The translations under genes were made by a program, and so were the position numbers. Source: Chrysomallon squamiferum (taxonomy: Eukaryota; Mollusca; Gastropoda; Neomphalida; Peltospiridae). Taken from it: a stretch of DNA of 64,000 nt. The stretch lies in the NCBI GenBank assembly GCA_012295275.1, contig CM022670.1:38320251-38384250 (forward strand), given 5' to 3'. Under the pieces are notes generated by a model, which was not told where the DNA came from, searched no databases, and saw nothing but the letters and a program-made list of their open reading frames with translations. Positions 10,071-24,600 of this stretch are shown piece by piece (positions within the stretch are counted from its first letter, which is position 1; each line of letters begins with the position of its first letter).

Positions 10071-12817
10071 GGTCGTAATGGTATTTGTTTGCGAATGTAC
10101 TGTCCGAAATGTTTCAAGTGGAAGTTTGAAATACGACGGAAAAGAGCAAACTGTATTGTACAGCTGCTCTGCACAACACGATGTTATATAGAGCCTTTGC
10201 ATAACACGTAAGATCTAAAAATATATTTATCTGAAATATTATATGTTTCTTCGAAAGTGTAATCGGTAATGTAAAGAAATGCCACTTTCAATCTTACAGG
10301 TATGTGTGTAAGGATGGTCGTAGACTATTCCACTTTCGTTTTCTATCACATACAGAAAGTATATGTTCGACGTAACATACTGAAGTGAAAGGTCTATTAC
10401 TGATATTTCATACTTTCGTTTTCGAATGACGTAGCACAAAACAGTTGATTACTCATTGAATAAAGAAATAATATCTAACAATAAATAACTAAACTTCATT
10501 TAATCTGCTGATGATGATAACAATAATTATGATAATACACACAAATAAATAATATATGAAATTATGATTATCAATAGTATTAATATCGAAGTTTTTAATA
10601 GAAAATTAAATGATCAAACAAAAACAATTACAATGTGTAGGCTATAGTGTTTATTTCATTGGGTATGAACGCTGGACTCGGGAATGACCAATTAAAAGAA
10701 ATAATACATAACCTTGTCGGTTCGCCGCGTTTTATAGACTGATAATTTTTGGCAAGATGTATCAAAAGAACTAATTTTTCGGATAGAGGTCACAATTCAC
10801 GCAATGTCTCGCGACCAAAAAGTATTAAAAATATAAATATATTTCATTTAACTTGAAGTGGTGAGCTGCGGAATTTTAACGAATTTAATTCATACTGAAA
10901 TTTTATGAAAGTAATTTACATTATAGTCAATTACAGTTTTCTTTTCTTTTCACTATAAAAACCATATCCACCAAAATTAGTGGGTTCTATTGAACATTAA
11001 CGATCCATTCTTGTAGATTAATTTTAAGAACTGGACAAGAACGAGAACGAGAACGAGAACGAGAACAAATATAGTCCGTGTCCTCAGTGTAAAACATATC
11101 ACACCTGTGATATGTGAGATGATTTTAACACACACACACACGATAATAATTTGTTTGTTATTTTATCAAATAAAAATGATCTTTGAAACACTACAGAAAA
11201 AAAAAACAAAAAAAAAAAAACCTTGAACAATATGCATATGTAAATAACAAGTAATTTATCGAAATCAACATTTTGGTGTGGGCGGCGGCACCGATACAAC
11301 GACAGCACAGTTTAGTAGGAACAATTGGTTTCATCCCAGAAAGTTATATTTTTGTTCAGTGCTCGAAAATATACTAGTTATCATAATTATAACATGCCAC
11401 TTTTCTTACTCTATGATTGCAGGATTATTTGTGTGTGTGCGTGTTTTAAATATCATTTATTATAGTTCCAAAATTACATTCATTTATTTTCAGTTTTGTC
11501 ATTTAATATGTCATTTAGCATTAAATGATTCACTATAAATACGATTGAAATAGAAACTCGTAACCACCCCCTGCACGTGACATTATTGACATACATAAAA
11601 CTTTAATCAGCACTTCCGGGTTGTTTGCAATGGACTGGTATTTCGTTGAATATAATAAGCAAAAACCAAAGGGTATTATTTTATACATAACCAGTGGACA
11701 ATAAAATGGCGTCTTTAAGTTCGTAGTTTTCACTAATCGAAGATGTTAAACAACATCATACGATGTTTCTGGAGTACATTTTTATATTTTTAGATATGAA
11801 TAACAGTTAGGTATCAATATTTATCATTTTAATTTTAACAAATCATTTTTTTTTCTTTGTATTATAGCAGACGGTAATCAGAAGTGTGCCGAAACCTGGC
11901 AGTGGCAGCTATGATCAGTCATTGAAACAACTTTAAATAAAATTAGCCATTATTAGATTAATGATTAACATTACAAGTTGTTCGAAAATAATTATAAAAT
12001 ATTGTTAAAGTAGAACGTTTTAATAGACATATATTAAGCCCCAAAATAGCTGATCACTTTGACAAGAAAATAAATCCTTATCATATATTTTATTAATTAA
12101 TAACTAGTAAATGTAAAAAAGTAAATCTATAATTTATAAAGCAATTCATTTTGTGCCAGCAATGGAAATACCTGATTTCTCTTTCTTGTGCTATCCTTCT
12201 TCTTTTTTTTTTTTTAAATGTTTTTATAAAATATATATTTGTGTATTTTAATCATATGTATATTTACATTATTTTACAAAATAAATAAATAAAAATAAAA
12301 ATAAATAAAATAAAATAAAATAACTTTTAAGAAGTTACTGATAATTTGAGTTGCCTTTTTACTTTATACATATTTACTATTAACACCTAGCAAAAAAGGG
12401 TCCATACAGCTGTTCACAGTGTAGAGCCATATAACATTTAAATCTGGCCCTGCACCTATTTGACATCATATCCCACAAAAACTTTATTTTTACTTTATCT
12501 TCTTTATGATACAATTACACTGATGTAAAACAGTCCATATAACTATTATAAAAACAGGCACAACACAAATATCGTTATTTATCAGTCACAGTATAGATAT
12601 TTTTATTTAACAGTCAGAAAAGTTAATCTTATGAACACTAATTTATTCCATCTCAACATCTGCAAAACACTTCTTTTGTTAATGTACAAGAAACTTATAC
12701 ATGGCATGAATTTTTTTTATTTTACGTTTTCAGCTTGTTTTATTTTTGTTTATTTTATAAGTTGTAAATGTTTTTGTTTTGTTTAACTTTCAGATATTTA
12801 ATTAATTTGTTCCAAGC
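10071..12817. other. Divergent promoter region between ERI3-like and SARA genes
   Basis: The region holds the ERI3-like TATA box and, toward SARA, several CpG-bearing islands in otherwise AT-rich DNA: about 10670-10810, a (GAGAAC)n tract at 11037-11066, ggcggcggc at 11281 and about 11550-11740. These are candidates for the SARA promoter and 5' UTR exons. A tttcag acceptor (about 12788-12793) precedes the SARA start. There is no coding sequence beyond antisense shadows. Confidence 0.45.
10183..10190 (-). promoter_or_regulatory. TATA box of the ERI3-like gene
   Basis: The minus strand reads CTCTATATAACATCG here. The spacing puts a start site near 10155, about 85 bp before the proposed ATG at 10070. 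TGACGTAG, a CRE-like half palindrome, lies further upstream at about 10427-10434. Confidence 0.45.
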
Positions 12818-15800
12818 ATGGATTTTGTTGATTTGGACAAGGTGTTAGATGAGTTTGAAGAAGAGGGTAGGTGCATATAATACTTAAAATAACCTACAGA
12901 TATTACATATGTGTCAGTCATAAAAAAATGTATGAACTACCACAGATACTAAAACACTTGTTCATTATTTGAAATGAAATAATAAATATTAAATATTAAA
13001 TATAATTTTTTTTTTTTTTATAATTTTTTTTTATCATTTCTGTATTGAATTCTGGTATTATTATTTGGATATAATGAAGGGGTTGGACAGAAACCTGTCA
13101 AAATCCACCCATTTATTGTATCCGTTTATACTTTATTCAGATTCTTCTGAACATCAAATAGCAAATGTTTTTGCATTTATTAAACAATAATACCATCTGA
13201 CCATGTTTTGGAATATGTTTCTCAGACTGAGCTGCTGATTTAGTGGTTGTGAACATTCACTAATTATTGTTCCAGTTATTATAATTTTAAAACAAATGAT
13301 ATTCTAACAATATTTTTCTTTCTGTACTTCAGAAAAAGCTGCTAACTGTATTAATCCTGGCCAGGAGATACGGCCAAGTGGTTACGCAGAGTTTATTGAA
13401 TCTCATCAAGATCAACCTTGGGAGACCTTATCATGTGTTCCTGCCGTTGTCAAATCAGTGGTGTTCACAGATAATACTAAAAGTTCTACGAGTGTGATGT
13501 ATGATTATAGCATGCCTTATGAAGTCGCCTCCCAGCCAACAGTCACAGATGTTGGAAAACTAGCTGATTTTAAGCCTGTCAGCAGTAGCAGTGAATACAC
13601 ACAGACCACTCACTCCATGCTTGTAAATCAGGACTGTGGTGAATCGCACGTGTTACAAAATGAAAATTTCATTAATACAAAACCAGTGACCTTCAATCAG
13701 AATCTGAAAGAGAATGACAGTCATCCACCATCCTACTCAATAACTTATGATGAAAACACCAACGGTTCTGTGTACACAGTCATGAACTCCCCTTATTTCC
13801 AACATAACGGAAGCCTGTCGCCAGAGCATGCAAAGACTCAGAAGAAGAGCATCAAAGCTTCTCAGGTTACAGCCGTGCAGACGGATGCACTGACCCCTCG
13901 GACGGAGAGAGAACTTGATTCCATGCAGTTTCCAAAGACGGGTATCATTGTTGAAGGACACGATCAAAACGACGTTCACGTTTTGCGAATTTCCCCAGAG
14001 TCCATTCCCAACAGCAGTGAAACGAGTGATCAGCATTCTTCAAATGAAAATGAACTAAAAGATTCACCCTATGCAAACACGCAGTTACATGTTGATCATT
14101 GTGACGATCAGCAGATGGAGACCCTGCAGACTTTAAGTGACACCTGTGATAAAAACGAACAAAAGGATTTGAGTACCGAAACAGACTGTTATTCAGTTTC
14201 TAATGTTACACACGAGCCTGTCCTTGATGAAGAAACCTTCACTTCCATGCAGTCTTTCAGTGATGAAAAAAATATTGCAAGTTGTAATATAACTGAAATG
14301 AGTTCTGAAGAAAAAACCCACACTGATGTTGTTGGGTTTAGTGATGGTGATGTGAATATTAGTGATAAAGAAGTATTAGAATATTTAGCTGATGAAGACA
14401 ATGTTGATGCAATTGATGGTGCAACTGCTGAACTCTGCAATATGGAGAGAAACACTAACAATAAAGAAGATCCTGATATTGTAATGGATACTGATCAGAC
14501 TTACTCAACCCTGGTAGACAAAGAAATCAGTTATGTAAATGATAACACAACTGTTCAGTCAATGCTGATGGAATCAGATAAGGACAATATCGAAGAATCT
14601 GCAACCAAAGACAAAACTTCGGAGACTGTAAATGTTTCAAGTGATGATAGAAGCTTTACTGAAGATGGAAAGATTGCGTCCGATTCTGGATTTGAAACAA
14701 ATGACACAACTGAATCTAAAATATCAATGCAGGATCAATCTGAACCTAAAATACCCAAATCTGAATCTGAAATTCTTTCAACTGATAAAAAGTGTGATAA
14801 TGTTCAAGATAAAAATCAGTTTGATTCAGTCCAATCAGACATGGATTTAACCATTAATTCACAAGTAACTGGGGCTGGAGCAAGGCCAAAGGAGCCAATG
14901 TTGAAACGAAATCGCCCCAACAGTTTGCTAGGTCTCTCAAAAATCAATTTGGATTCTCCTTTCAATCTAACTCAGACTGTGCCTGAAAGGACAGATAGTG
15001 GCGGAAATCGAGATTCATTAGGTGTGTCAAAAACTGGAATGTCAAATGCTGATGGAGGTCAAACATCAATCCTATATAATGAGGTTTCATCAGAAGATCT
15101 GATATCAAAAGGCCAGGGCAAAAAATGGATAAGTCCTCAACAGAAAAAAATGATCAATCTGGAAATCAAGCAGCAGCTTGTACAAGAACAAAAACAGAGG
15201 ATGGAGAATTATGGCTCCAATCTAGAGCAAGATGGATATTCTGCACTGGATTCAGGTTTTCCTGGTCAGTCAGCAACAAATGTCTCTGACACTGAGTGTG
15301 GGCTGGGAATTTTGCCTGGTCCAATCGACATACAGCCTAGTGGTGTTTCTTCAGAAAAGTCTCTCATATCTGATATGAAAGACATATTAACTGTAGGCGA
15401 TTCTGATGACAACAGTTCTTTAGATGTGCAAGGGCAAGATGACATGGCTATTCTGAGACGAAGTGAGGACATGTCTGCTTCTATGAAAGCTACAAATTTT
15501 TCAGATGCTTCTCGGCCACATTCTTGGAGTCCTGGAGGAATAGAACAGTCTATGGTGCCTCAGAAAATGAAAAGGCCAACAAGCCTTAATCTTCCCCAAA
15601 GGCAGGATTTCAGTTTAAGTGCTGACAAGTCACCAGAGAATGCAGTTGATAAACAACGAAGAATTGGAATGGTGCCTCCATCTGAAATTCCAGAAGAAAA
15701 TGAATCCAGTGATACAGGTACACATTCTGTCGATTTTTCAAATAACTATTTAACATTATTATTAACTGCATTTATAATAAAAACCACTGTTTCTTTTTAA

Positions 15801-18599
15801 TAGATGTTTTTTTTTATAATTCACTTAAAGTTAAGAAAAGGAAGAAAGAAAAAAAAATCTTTCTTATTATTATCAAAGAAAAACATTAAACAATCCCATA
15901 GAATTAAATTTTTTTTACTTCATGCTCAGTGTTAAGCACAATACAATTCTGCAGAATTGTTTGTAACTGTAGGGTCAACAAAAGTATGTTGTATAAACTG
16001 TTCATGGTTAAGTGTGTTTAGTTGCAGATGAAACCTCTACTGGCGAAGAAAATCAGAATGTTGGAGACAATGCTGAGGCTGTGGTGGCAGAAAGTCGACC
16101 ACACGCCATCATTCAGCCTAACCTAGGCAAAGTTCGACCTACCTGGGTACCTGACAGTGAGGCACCTAACTGCATGCAGTGCCAGTGCAAGTTCACTTTT
16201 ACAAAGCGCCGTCACCACTGTAGAGCCTGTGGGAAGGTAAGTCTGTGTCACTAATTTGTTCAGGTAAAAATAAACTTACTTCAGACTGAAAAACTTCAGC
16301 GTTATTCAGCATTTTCATACTTCTCTCAAGAGCTTTCTGAATCTTCAGTAAAGGTGACCAAGCAAAATAAAGCTGAGTTATTTGAGTATGTCAGGACATT
16401 TCAGAATTTGTTTTTTTTTCTTTTCATATACATTTGACAGTTTTAAAATCTCTCAAACCAAAAAATAAATGAGAATTAAAAAGGAAGAAAAATTTACTTT
16501 TTCAATTAAACACTTCACTTTCAGAATATATATGTATTATATTGTACAAAAAAATTGGAGTGATTTTAAGTTTTGGAATGTCTGTTTTAGGTGTTCTGCT
16601 CTTCGTGTTGCAATACCAAAAGTCATCTGTTTTATCTGGACATGAAGGAGGCAAGAGTCTGCCAGTCCTGCTATCAGATGCTTCAAACCGGTAAGACAGA
16701 ACTGTTAAAAAAATGGGGGAAAAAAAGAAACACCAACAATGAAAAACAAAACCAATAATAAAAGTTTAAATAAAAGTACAAAAAAGATAGCAACAAAGCA
16801 TGTATTTTTTTTTTCTTTGTTGTCATATAATAATGTCTGGCATGTTAATTGATAAGGAATGGAAGTGTGATATGAAATAAGGAAAGAAAAGTTAAATGAT
16901 AATGAAATACATTAATTTTAAAATATAATTAAAACATTTTTTACTTTGACTTTAGTATGATTTGTTTGTTTTTTTGAATGGATGTGTGTCATAAATTATT
17001 TCAAATGAAAACTCAGCATTGTTGTTTTCATGGGATTATTTTAATTATGTTTTAATTAAAATTAGAATTTAGATAACATTTAATGATAGTAACAAAAAAG
17101 GAAAAAGGTTCATATTAGCAAATTAAATTAAATATGTTTGCATTTTTAAAATAGTTACTAAAAAAAAATGTCAAAAAACTAATCTAAGCCATAGTTAGTG
17201 ATATTGATATCAAATAATAATAATAACCAGTGCATTTTTAACACAAGAAAAATATTTGTATATATGTAGAAATGTTCACTTCTGTTGGATTAGTAATTTA
17301 CATGGGACATATTAGTTCTTTTTTGAGGTTTCCAATATGATGACTGTAGTGTATGTTTTCTCTCTAGTTTCAAGGTAAGTTTGTCAGCTGTTGTAATAGA
17401 AAAATGTAACTAAATATTTAAAAACAAATAAAGCAATAATTACAGGTATATAAACATTGGTAAACATTGCAGATACATTTTTCACTGGTTAACTTAATTA
17501 TTGTTAATCGAATTATCTCATTTTATCAAATAGCTGTTATTAAATATTTTAGTATAGCTTTTTTTTACTGTTTTTAATGCATTATGTTTTTAATATGTTT
17601 ATTTTATATTTTTGGTAACATATTTATATATTTTAAATTGTTATATTCATAAATATCATAGATATTTTTACAGCACAAAGAAAAAACTCACCCTGCAAGG
17701 TTTTGTTAATCTATTTTAAGATTTTCATCAAAAACTGATTCATAAAATTGACTGGAAAATAAAGTTCCTTCACACATGGAATAAACTATATTAAAACATA
17801 GTTTTAGTTAATATATAATATATCTGTATATATTTTTATTTATTTATTATATTAACGGATATATTTCGAAATTCATTCTTGAACTAGTGTTATTCTTGAA
17901 TGAAGGCTTGCTTGCATACTAACTACAAATTAGTGCTATTTCATACTGGAAAGTAATATTTATATTGTTAAACTGAATAGTAATCACATATTTAGTGAAC
18001 AGTATACAATAGTTCTTTTTATAAATAAATTTTAATACTGGAAATTTTCAGGTTCTAAACAGATCCAAACATTCTAAATAAATTTAAATGCATACAATAT
18101 TTTAATTTTATTTTTATTATTATAGAAAATGTATACATTACTTTCATTTCCTTACTTAAATGCACATTTATTATGTATTATACAAGTGAAAGTGACTTTA
18201 TACAATAATATTTTATTATTATCAAAAACAAAAAACAAATTGATTTAACAGATTTGATCTGTCATTTTGCATTGATTTGGTTGTAATTATTATTTATTTA
18301 TAATATTTATTTATTTATTTATTTATTTATTTATGTCACTTTCCCTGGCTTTTCAAAACTAAAATTAAAAATAATTATATCAACCTTTTTTTGTCTTCTC
18401 CTACAAAAGTACTGGATTTTCCTTTTGACACAATACTCACTGAGTTCATGTAATATATGCATTTTAAAAGCTAATAATACTATCAGTAACATTAGTGTTA
18501 GAATTCAGCATATATTTGAAAGGTACTTATTTTATTGTGTTTTTAATTATGGTGCAAATTTTAGGATCTCTGTGTTTTTTAAAAATTAATGTTTATATC

Positions 18600-18648
<49 letters not shown>

Positions 18649-21600
18649 TATTTATTTAAAAATAAAAGCAGAAAACAAATTGCAGTTATGTATTGTTATT
18701 ATTTCTTTCAAATTTTTGTATCATTTTTTGAATTATTTAATTTTGGTACGTTTGTTGGGTAATAATGAGAATCACATTTTGGTACAGCTGATAATTTTTT
18801 TTGTTTTTTTGTTTTGTTCTTTTTAGCCAGTTTTAAGTTGGGATGGCCACTGAGTATCATGTTTTAACAAATGATCCATTGTTTGTAGAGCCACTGTTTT
18901 TTTTTTTTTTTTTTTTCAAGACCTTTTTTCATCCATATTTTTCACAAATGTTTAAAAACAATCTGTTAAATTAGGCCACTTCTGTGTAGATGCTTGTGTT
19001 CTATGCTAACTGTTAATTCCATATATCTGAATATTTTCTATAAACTTAATGCATTTATCAGATATTTATAAACAAATATTTAAGTTTTTCATTTTTCTGC
19101 TTATTGCCCTTTTTTTTTTCTCTTGAAGGCATTATCTTGAATCAAAAATTAAAACAGCATGTTAAAGTAATATTTAATATACATTTTTTTTTTTTTTTTT
19201 TTTTGTAATGTGCTGAAATAACACACATTTGTTTTTCTGCCATCCATTTCTGCTAATAGGCTTGCATTTGATTGGCTTCTGTCTTATCACTTGACCGGTC
19301 ATGTGACATTCCTACAGTCTGTCACATGACCTGTCATAAGATACTCACATTTGCATTGTGCGGGACTAGTCTGATCCTGGCTTTCTGCTTGCTCTTCCCA
19401 GCTGATCCATCGTGTCACACAGATCTGCCAAGTCCTAACCCCAATAATCCGAGTGAATACTGTTCCACCATTCCTCCTAGTCAACAGGCCAGCCTTCGTG
19501 CACCTCTCCCGATGGTGCTAGTGCCAACACTCAAAAGACAGGGTGAGTTATCTGCTCTTGGATGGTGGACAGTGTCTCATTGTTTATTTTTTTTTTTTTT
19601 TTTAGTCCCTTCATCTGTCCCACATTTTCTTTTCACTTGTTTTTTTTTTTTTTTTATAAATAAATTTTTCTTTATTTGTTTATTATTATTTATTAATATT
19701 TTTTTTATATATATATATTTATATATAAATATATATATCAGCACAATTGTTGTCTTTTTTGTGATTTTTTTTCCCTTTTTTGTTTGTTTTTTTGTTTACT
19801 ATTTCGAATAGTGTGAAAATGAAATGCTTATCTGCATTCTTTCAGTGTTGTTTATTATTTTGTTTGTGTGAAAAGATATGTTAATATCTTAACTTGTTTT
19901 TGGTTTCATTTTTGTTTTTTTTGTTGTTGTATTTTTTTGTTTTTTTTTTACTTTTGTTTTCTTTTAAATTGAAACCATATTACTCTTAATTTTATTAATG
20001 TCTCTCTAGTCAGTGTTAGTAAATGTTGTATTTAATTTGATCATATTCAGTGCCTGATTTGTTGCACACATTCTTTTCAAAGCTTCTACTTTCTACAGTT
20101 TGATATGATATCATTTCATTTTGGATTTAAGAAATATTAATTTCTTTGAAGACATGTTATTTTCATTTCATCTCGAAAAATATTTTATAATCAAGTTAAT
20201 TTATATAGATTTAATTACTTTATATTTTAATATTTTGAAAAAATATTCATACATATATATGTGTATATATATATATATCTACAAAGAAAAAGCTGCATCT
20301 TGAAGAAAATTGTTAATTCTTTTTATGGTTTATGATTGATGCAAAGAATGCAAATCATCTGCTTATATTGTTATTATGATTATTATTATTATTTTTACTA
20401 TGCTTGTAAATAAGTTATGTATTCACAGCACTTTATCAATTATAAAATAATGCATATGCATATGGATCGTAAGTGTTCACTTTAAAGTCACTGCAAAAAC
20501 AGCAAATTAATTCTAATGTGTTCTTGAAATAATTAAATGTTTAAAATGGTTTGTTTTTCACTGCTGGTTTAAACTGCCAATGGTGACTGCAAATATTGTT
20601 TCTGAATTGGCAAATGTAATTTAGTTTTTTAATCCAGATCTTTGATAGATTTTACCATTTTACACAGTGCTGAAAAGCTAAAATAATTCACCAAAGTCAC
20701 ATATTATCTGTTAGGTCTGACAGTATAAAATCACTTGATGTTTGCTTGGTTTACTTGCATACACCACTAGAACACACTGGTTAATCCTGTCATAGGCTTT
20801 TTTATGTCAAACATCTGTAAATTCTGATATTTATCATCTTGAGAAGAAACTGCATTCAAAAGTCATTTAATAACAGGATGAGAAGTTTATGTTCACATCA
20901 CAACTTTGTTGTACATTATGTATAGCATTGCAGAGCATTGTTGAAATTGTTTTGTTGTGAGGCACTTGCACATTATCTTGAACATAAAACATGCAGTTAA
21001 TAATCTCTTTCAGATCTTTATCACAGGAACAGATAATACATTTTAATTACAGAAAGTGTAGTGAAAACGTGTGAAACATATTGGAACATTAAATTTCCAA
21101 AACATTCAGATATATGATATCTCAAAAATTAGCCAACTTCTTATCTTTACATTTTTTATTTTTTATTATTATTATTATTTTTTTATTTTTTTTGTGATTA
21201 AAAAATTTACTTGATTCTGATGAGTTTTAAAGCTTTTTAAATACAATTGTAGTACAACAGCATAATGTAATAAAAATTCATGATAACAGGTAATTACAAA
21301 TCTCATGTATTAATGAAAACAAATGTGCATATTTCAAAATTTTATTACATTTTGTTTTTATTTCTTTATGCATGGTTCACGTCTGCAGTTTTTCTTTTTA
21401 GCACTTTTTGCTAACTCAGATCACATGTGTAAGAATGAAAATGAGTTTGATTAATGTGAACTTGGCTAGAAGTATGTTGTGGATTTCAGATGCAGCTGTA
21501 GAAATAGAAAATTAAACAAAAAGATAATAATCATGTTAAACGCTTCCATTTTGGAACTATAAAATGTGCTGTTCCTACATTGAGTTCACTTTGCAGGAAC

Positions 21601-24600
21601 CCAGCGACGAGCGGAGCCAAAGCAAGTGATGTTTTCTGATGGAATCAGACCAGGAGGAGACCTCACTGAGTTAGATGGGTCTGCAGAAGCTAGAGTGGCG
21701 CCCAGGAGAATTGGTCGAGTTCAGAAGAAAGTCGAGAAAGGCCACGGTAATACATGTTAAACATTTAAAAAAAAAAGAATTAATAAATAATAAAATAATA
21801 ATAATAATAATAAAGAATATAATAATAATAAAAAAAATTAAATTCATATGTAATAGCTTTTCTTCAAAGACAAAAAGAAAAAGAATATATATATATATAT
21901 TGAATTCTTAAAACTGTTCCAATCAATATTTTATATATTAAAATTTATCCATTCAACTACACAATTGCTGTGTAATTAAATTTTCAAATTTTCACTGTAA
22001 ACATTGACTGAACAGTGTTATGTAAGTCAGTGAAAATATATTAATTTATCTTCAGTCAGCAATAACTGTAAATTAACATTGTTAATCTTTACTGAAACAT
22101 AGACTTGATCTTTATTCAAAGAAACTTTTTTATTTTTTATTTTTTAGGGGGACATTCCTCCCCTAAAGCTCGTCATGTGAAACAAAGTGAAACACACAGG
22201 AGACCTTGTTTCATACCAGCAGAAGGTTTACCGCCATTGTGTATCACTTCTGAAAATGGAGGTAAGAATAATTATCCAAAATCTCAGATTTAAGGTTTCA
22301 GAGTCAAATAAAAGAAAGAAACATTGCATATATCGTTATATGAAAATTGTCAGATAACAATTACTTTAAGAACAGTACTGAGGGTTAACAAGAAACATGG
22401 CGTATTACATTCAGATGCTTGAGCAGTTTTTATTAACTGATTAGAGTTATAATGACATTTTCCTGATTATAATTCTACACTTTAATGACAGTAGTTTAAA
22501 ACTCAGCTGATGTATCTTTGTAAATTCATAAATTGGTCTAATGAATTTTTGTTTTCTTTATTTTTTTTTCCCAGATTATCACATGGAAGAAAATCCTGAC
22601 CCGAAATCATTTATGCCACAGATAAAAGGTTTGTGTTTCTTTACCTCTTTCACTGTTTGTATTAATAGTACTTACATCCTTACTGAATTTGTTGTAAGTT
22701 ATTAAAATAATTAACAATGTTGCTTGTTTTGTTTTTGTTGTTTTTCTTTGTTTGCCTGAAGTTTTAAAGCTTTTTGAGTACAATTGTAGTACAACAGTGT
22801 AATGTAATTGTTTGTGCATTTTATTTGAAGTCTCACTTTGGTTCTAAAAAATATCCACTTTGTAATAGTTTCCCAGCATGTCTAAAGATGTTTACATAAC
22901 CAAAAAAATGTACAATTAATCTTCACTAAACATAGTAATGTTTTTGACAGGAATAAAATGTGGTTCATTTAATAAATGATATAACTTCAGTTTACTAATT
23001 CAAAATGTGGAACTGAAAGTACTTTTTGTTTTAGATTTTTCTAATTTTGAAATAAAAAAAATGATTTTCATTCATTCATTAACCTCATCAATGATTTATC
23101 AGTTGTCATGATTAATATTCTTCTCTCTGTGGGAGGATTATTGTATAAAAGATTCCTTGCTGCTGACAAAAATATTTTTTTAAAAAAAAGGTTGTTTGGT
23201 TAACTGTGGCAGCAGGTTATCTCTTTCATCTTTTTTTTCTTTCCATAACCACATACATGATGTCTTATTATAGCTTTAGATTTAAAATACTGTGTTAAAT
23301 ATTTGTTTCTTCTTTCTTTCAGATGAGGAAGCCAAACCTGTGATATTTGCAATAAATCGAAACCTCTTTGTGTTAGTGAAAATGCTATCATGTAAGTGAT
23401 TTTATTATTTATTTACTTTGTTAGATCATTAATTTTTGAATGAAATGCTTTAGATGCTGTTTAGTCAGAGGATATTAGTTGGTTTTAATTTTTTAATTTT
23501 TTTTTTTTTAATGCAGTAATAAATGAGAACAGGATTAACAAAAAAATCGAAAGTAATTAAAATTCTAAGAAATAATAATAGTGAAAGTCACATTTGCATA
23601 TAATATAATAACACATAATTTAATCAACAAAAAAAAGTAAATAAATTATATTTTTATACAAACGTATGTTTTAAAACAGTAAATAAAAGTAATTCATGTT
23701 TTTCCGTAAAATTTGAATTTATAAATTTTCAAAATATTCCAGTCAGTGGACCACTTTGTGTTTGCAGTTATTCAAGAGAGATTATATTTTCATTGTTATG
23801 TTCACAGTGGACTGTTGTGTGAATCGTCAGTGTTGGTGCTTCACTACAAAGGGTATGTGTACAGCAGGTCAGGATGAGATTGTCATTGTCCTGGAAGTTG
23901 AGCCAGATGAGGACTCACCACCAAAAGACATCTTCTTTCATTTCCACACAGTGTATGAAGAAGCCAACAAAGGTAAATGAGCTTCAACTCTAAAAATTTA
24001 CTTGTGTTATGAATGTCATAAGTAAAGTAACTTCACAGACATTCTTGTTAAAAACATGAGCTGTAACCATAAAGTTACTGTATTATGAACATCATAAGTC
24101 ACTTTAGAGATATTCCTGTTAAAAACAGATTTTTGGTGTTCATATTAATAGTCTTTTTTTATATCTAAAGTAAATAATTAGGGAAATTACTTAATTAACT
24201 GGTGATTATAACTGTATTTGATGGTTCAGAAGTGGCATATTTAGTAAGACAATCTCATTATTAAATACCTTGGTAAATTGAAATAAAAAACTTCTTTTTG
24301 CCAAAATTCTTGTATCTGTCATACTATTTTAGTATTTATTTTTAAAATTATTTTTATTTTATTTTAATTTCAGGCAACACCGTCTCTGACATGGGTCACA
24401 GCATATTTAACCAGACTTTCCTGGACAGTCGTGAACATGGTGGGTTTCTCTATCTGAGACCAACATTCCAGTGTCTGCAGAAAATCATTCTTCCTCAGCC
24501 TCCCTACGTGTTTGGAATTCTGCTGCAGAAGTGGGAGACACCGTGGGCCAAAGTTTTTCCAGTCAGACTGCTTCTACGGTTAGGAGCTGAACATCGATGT

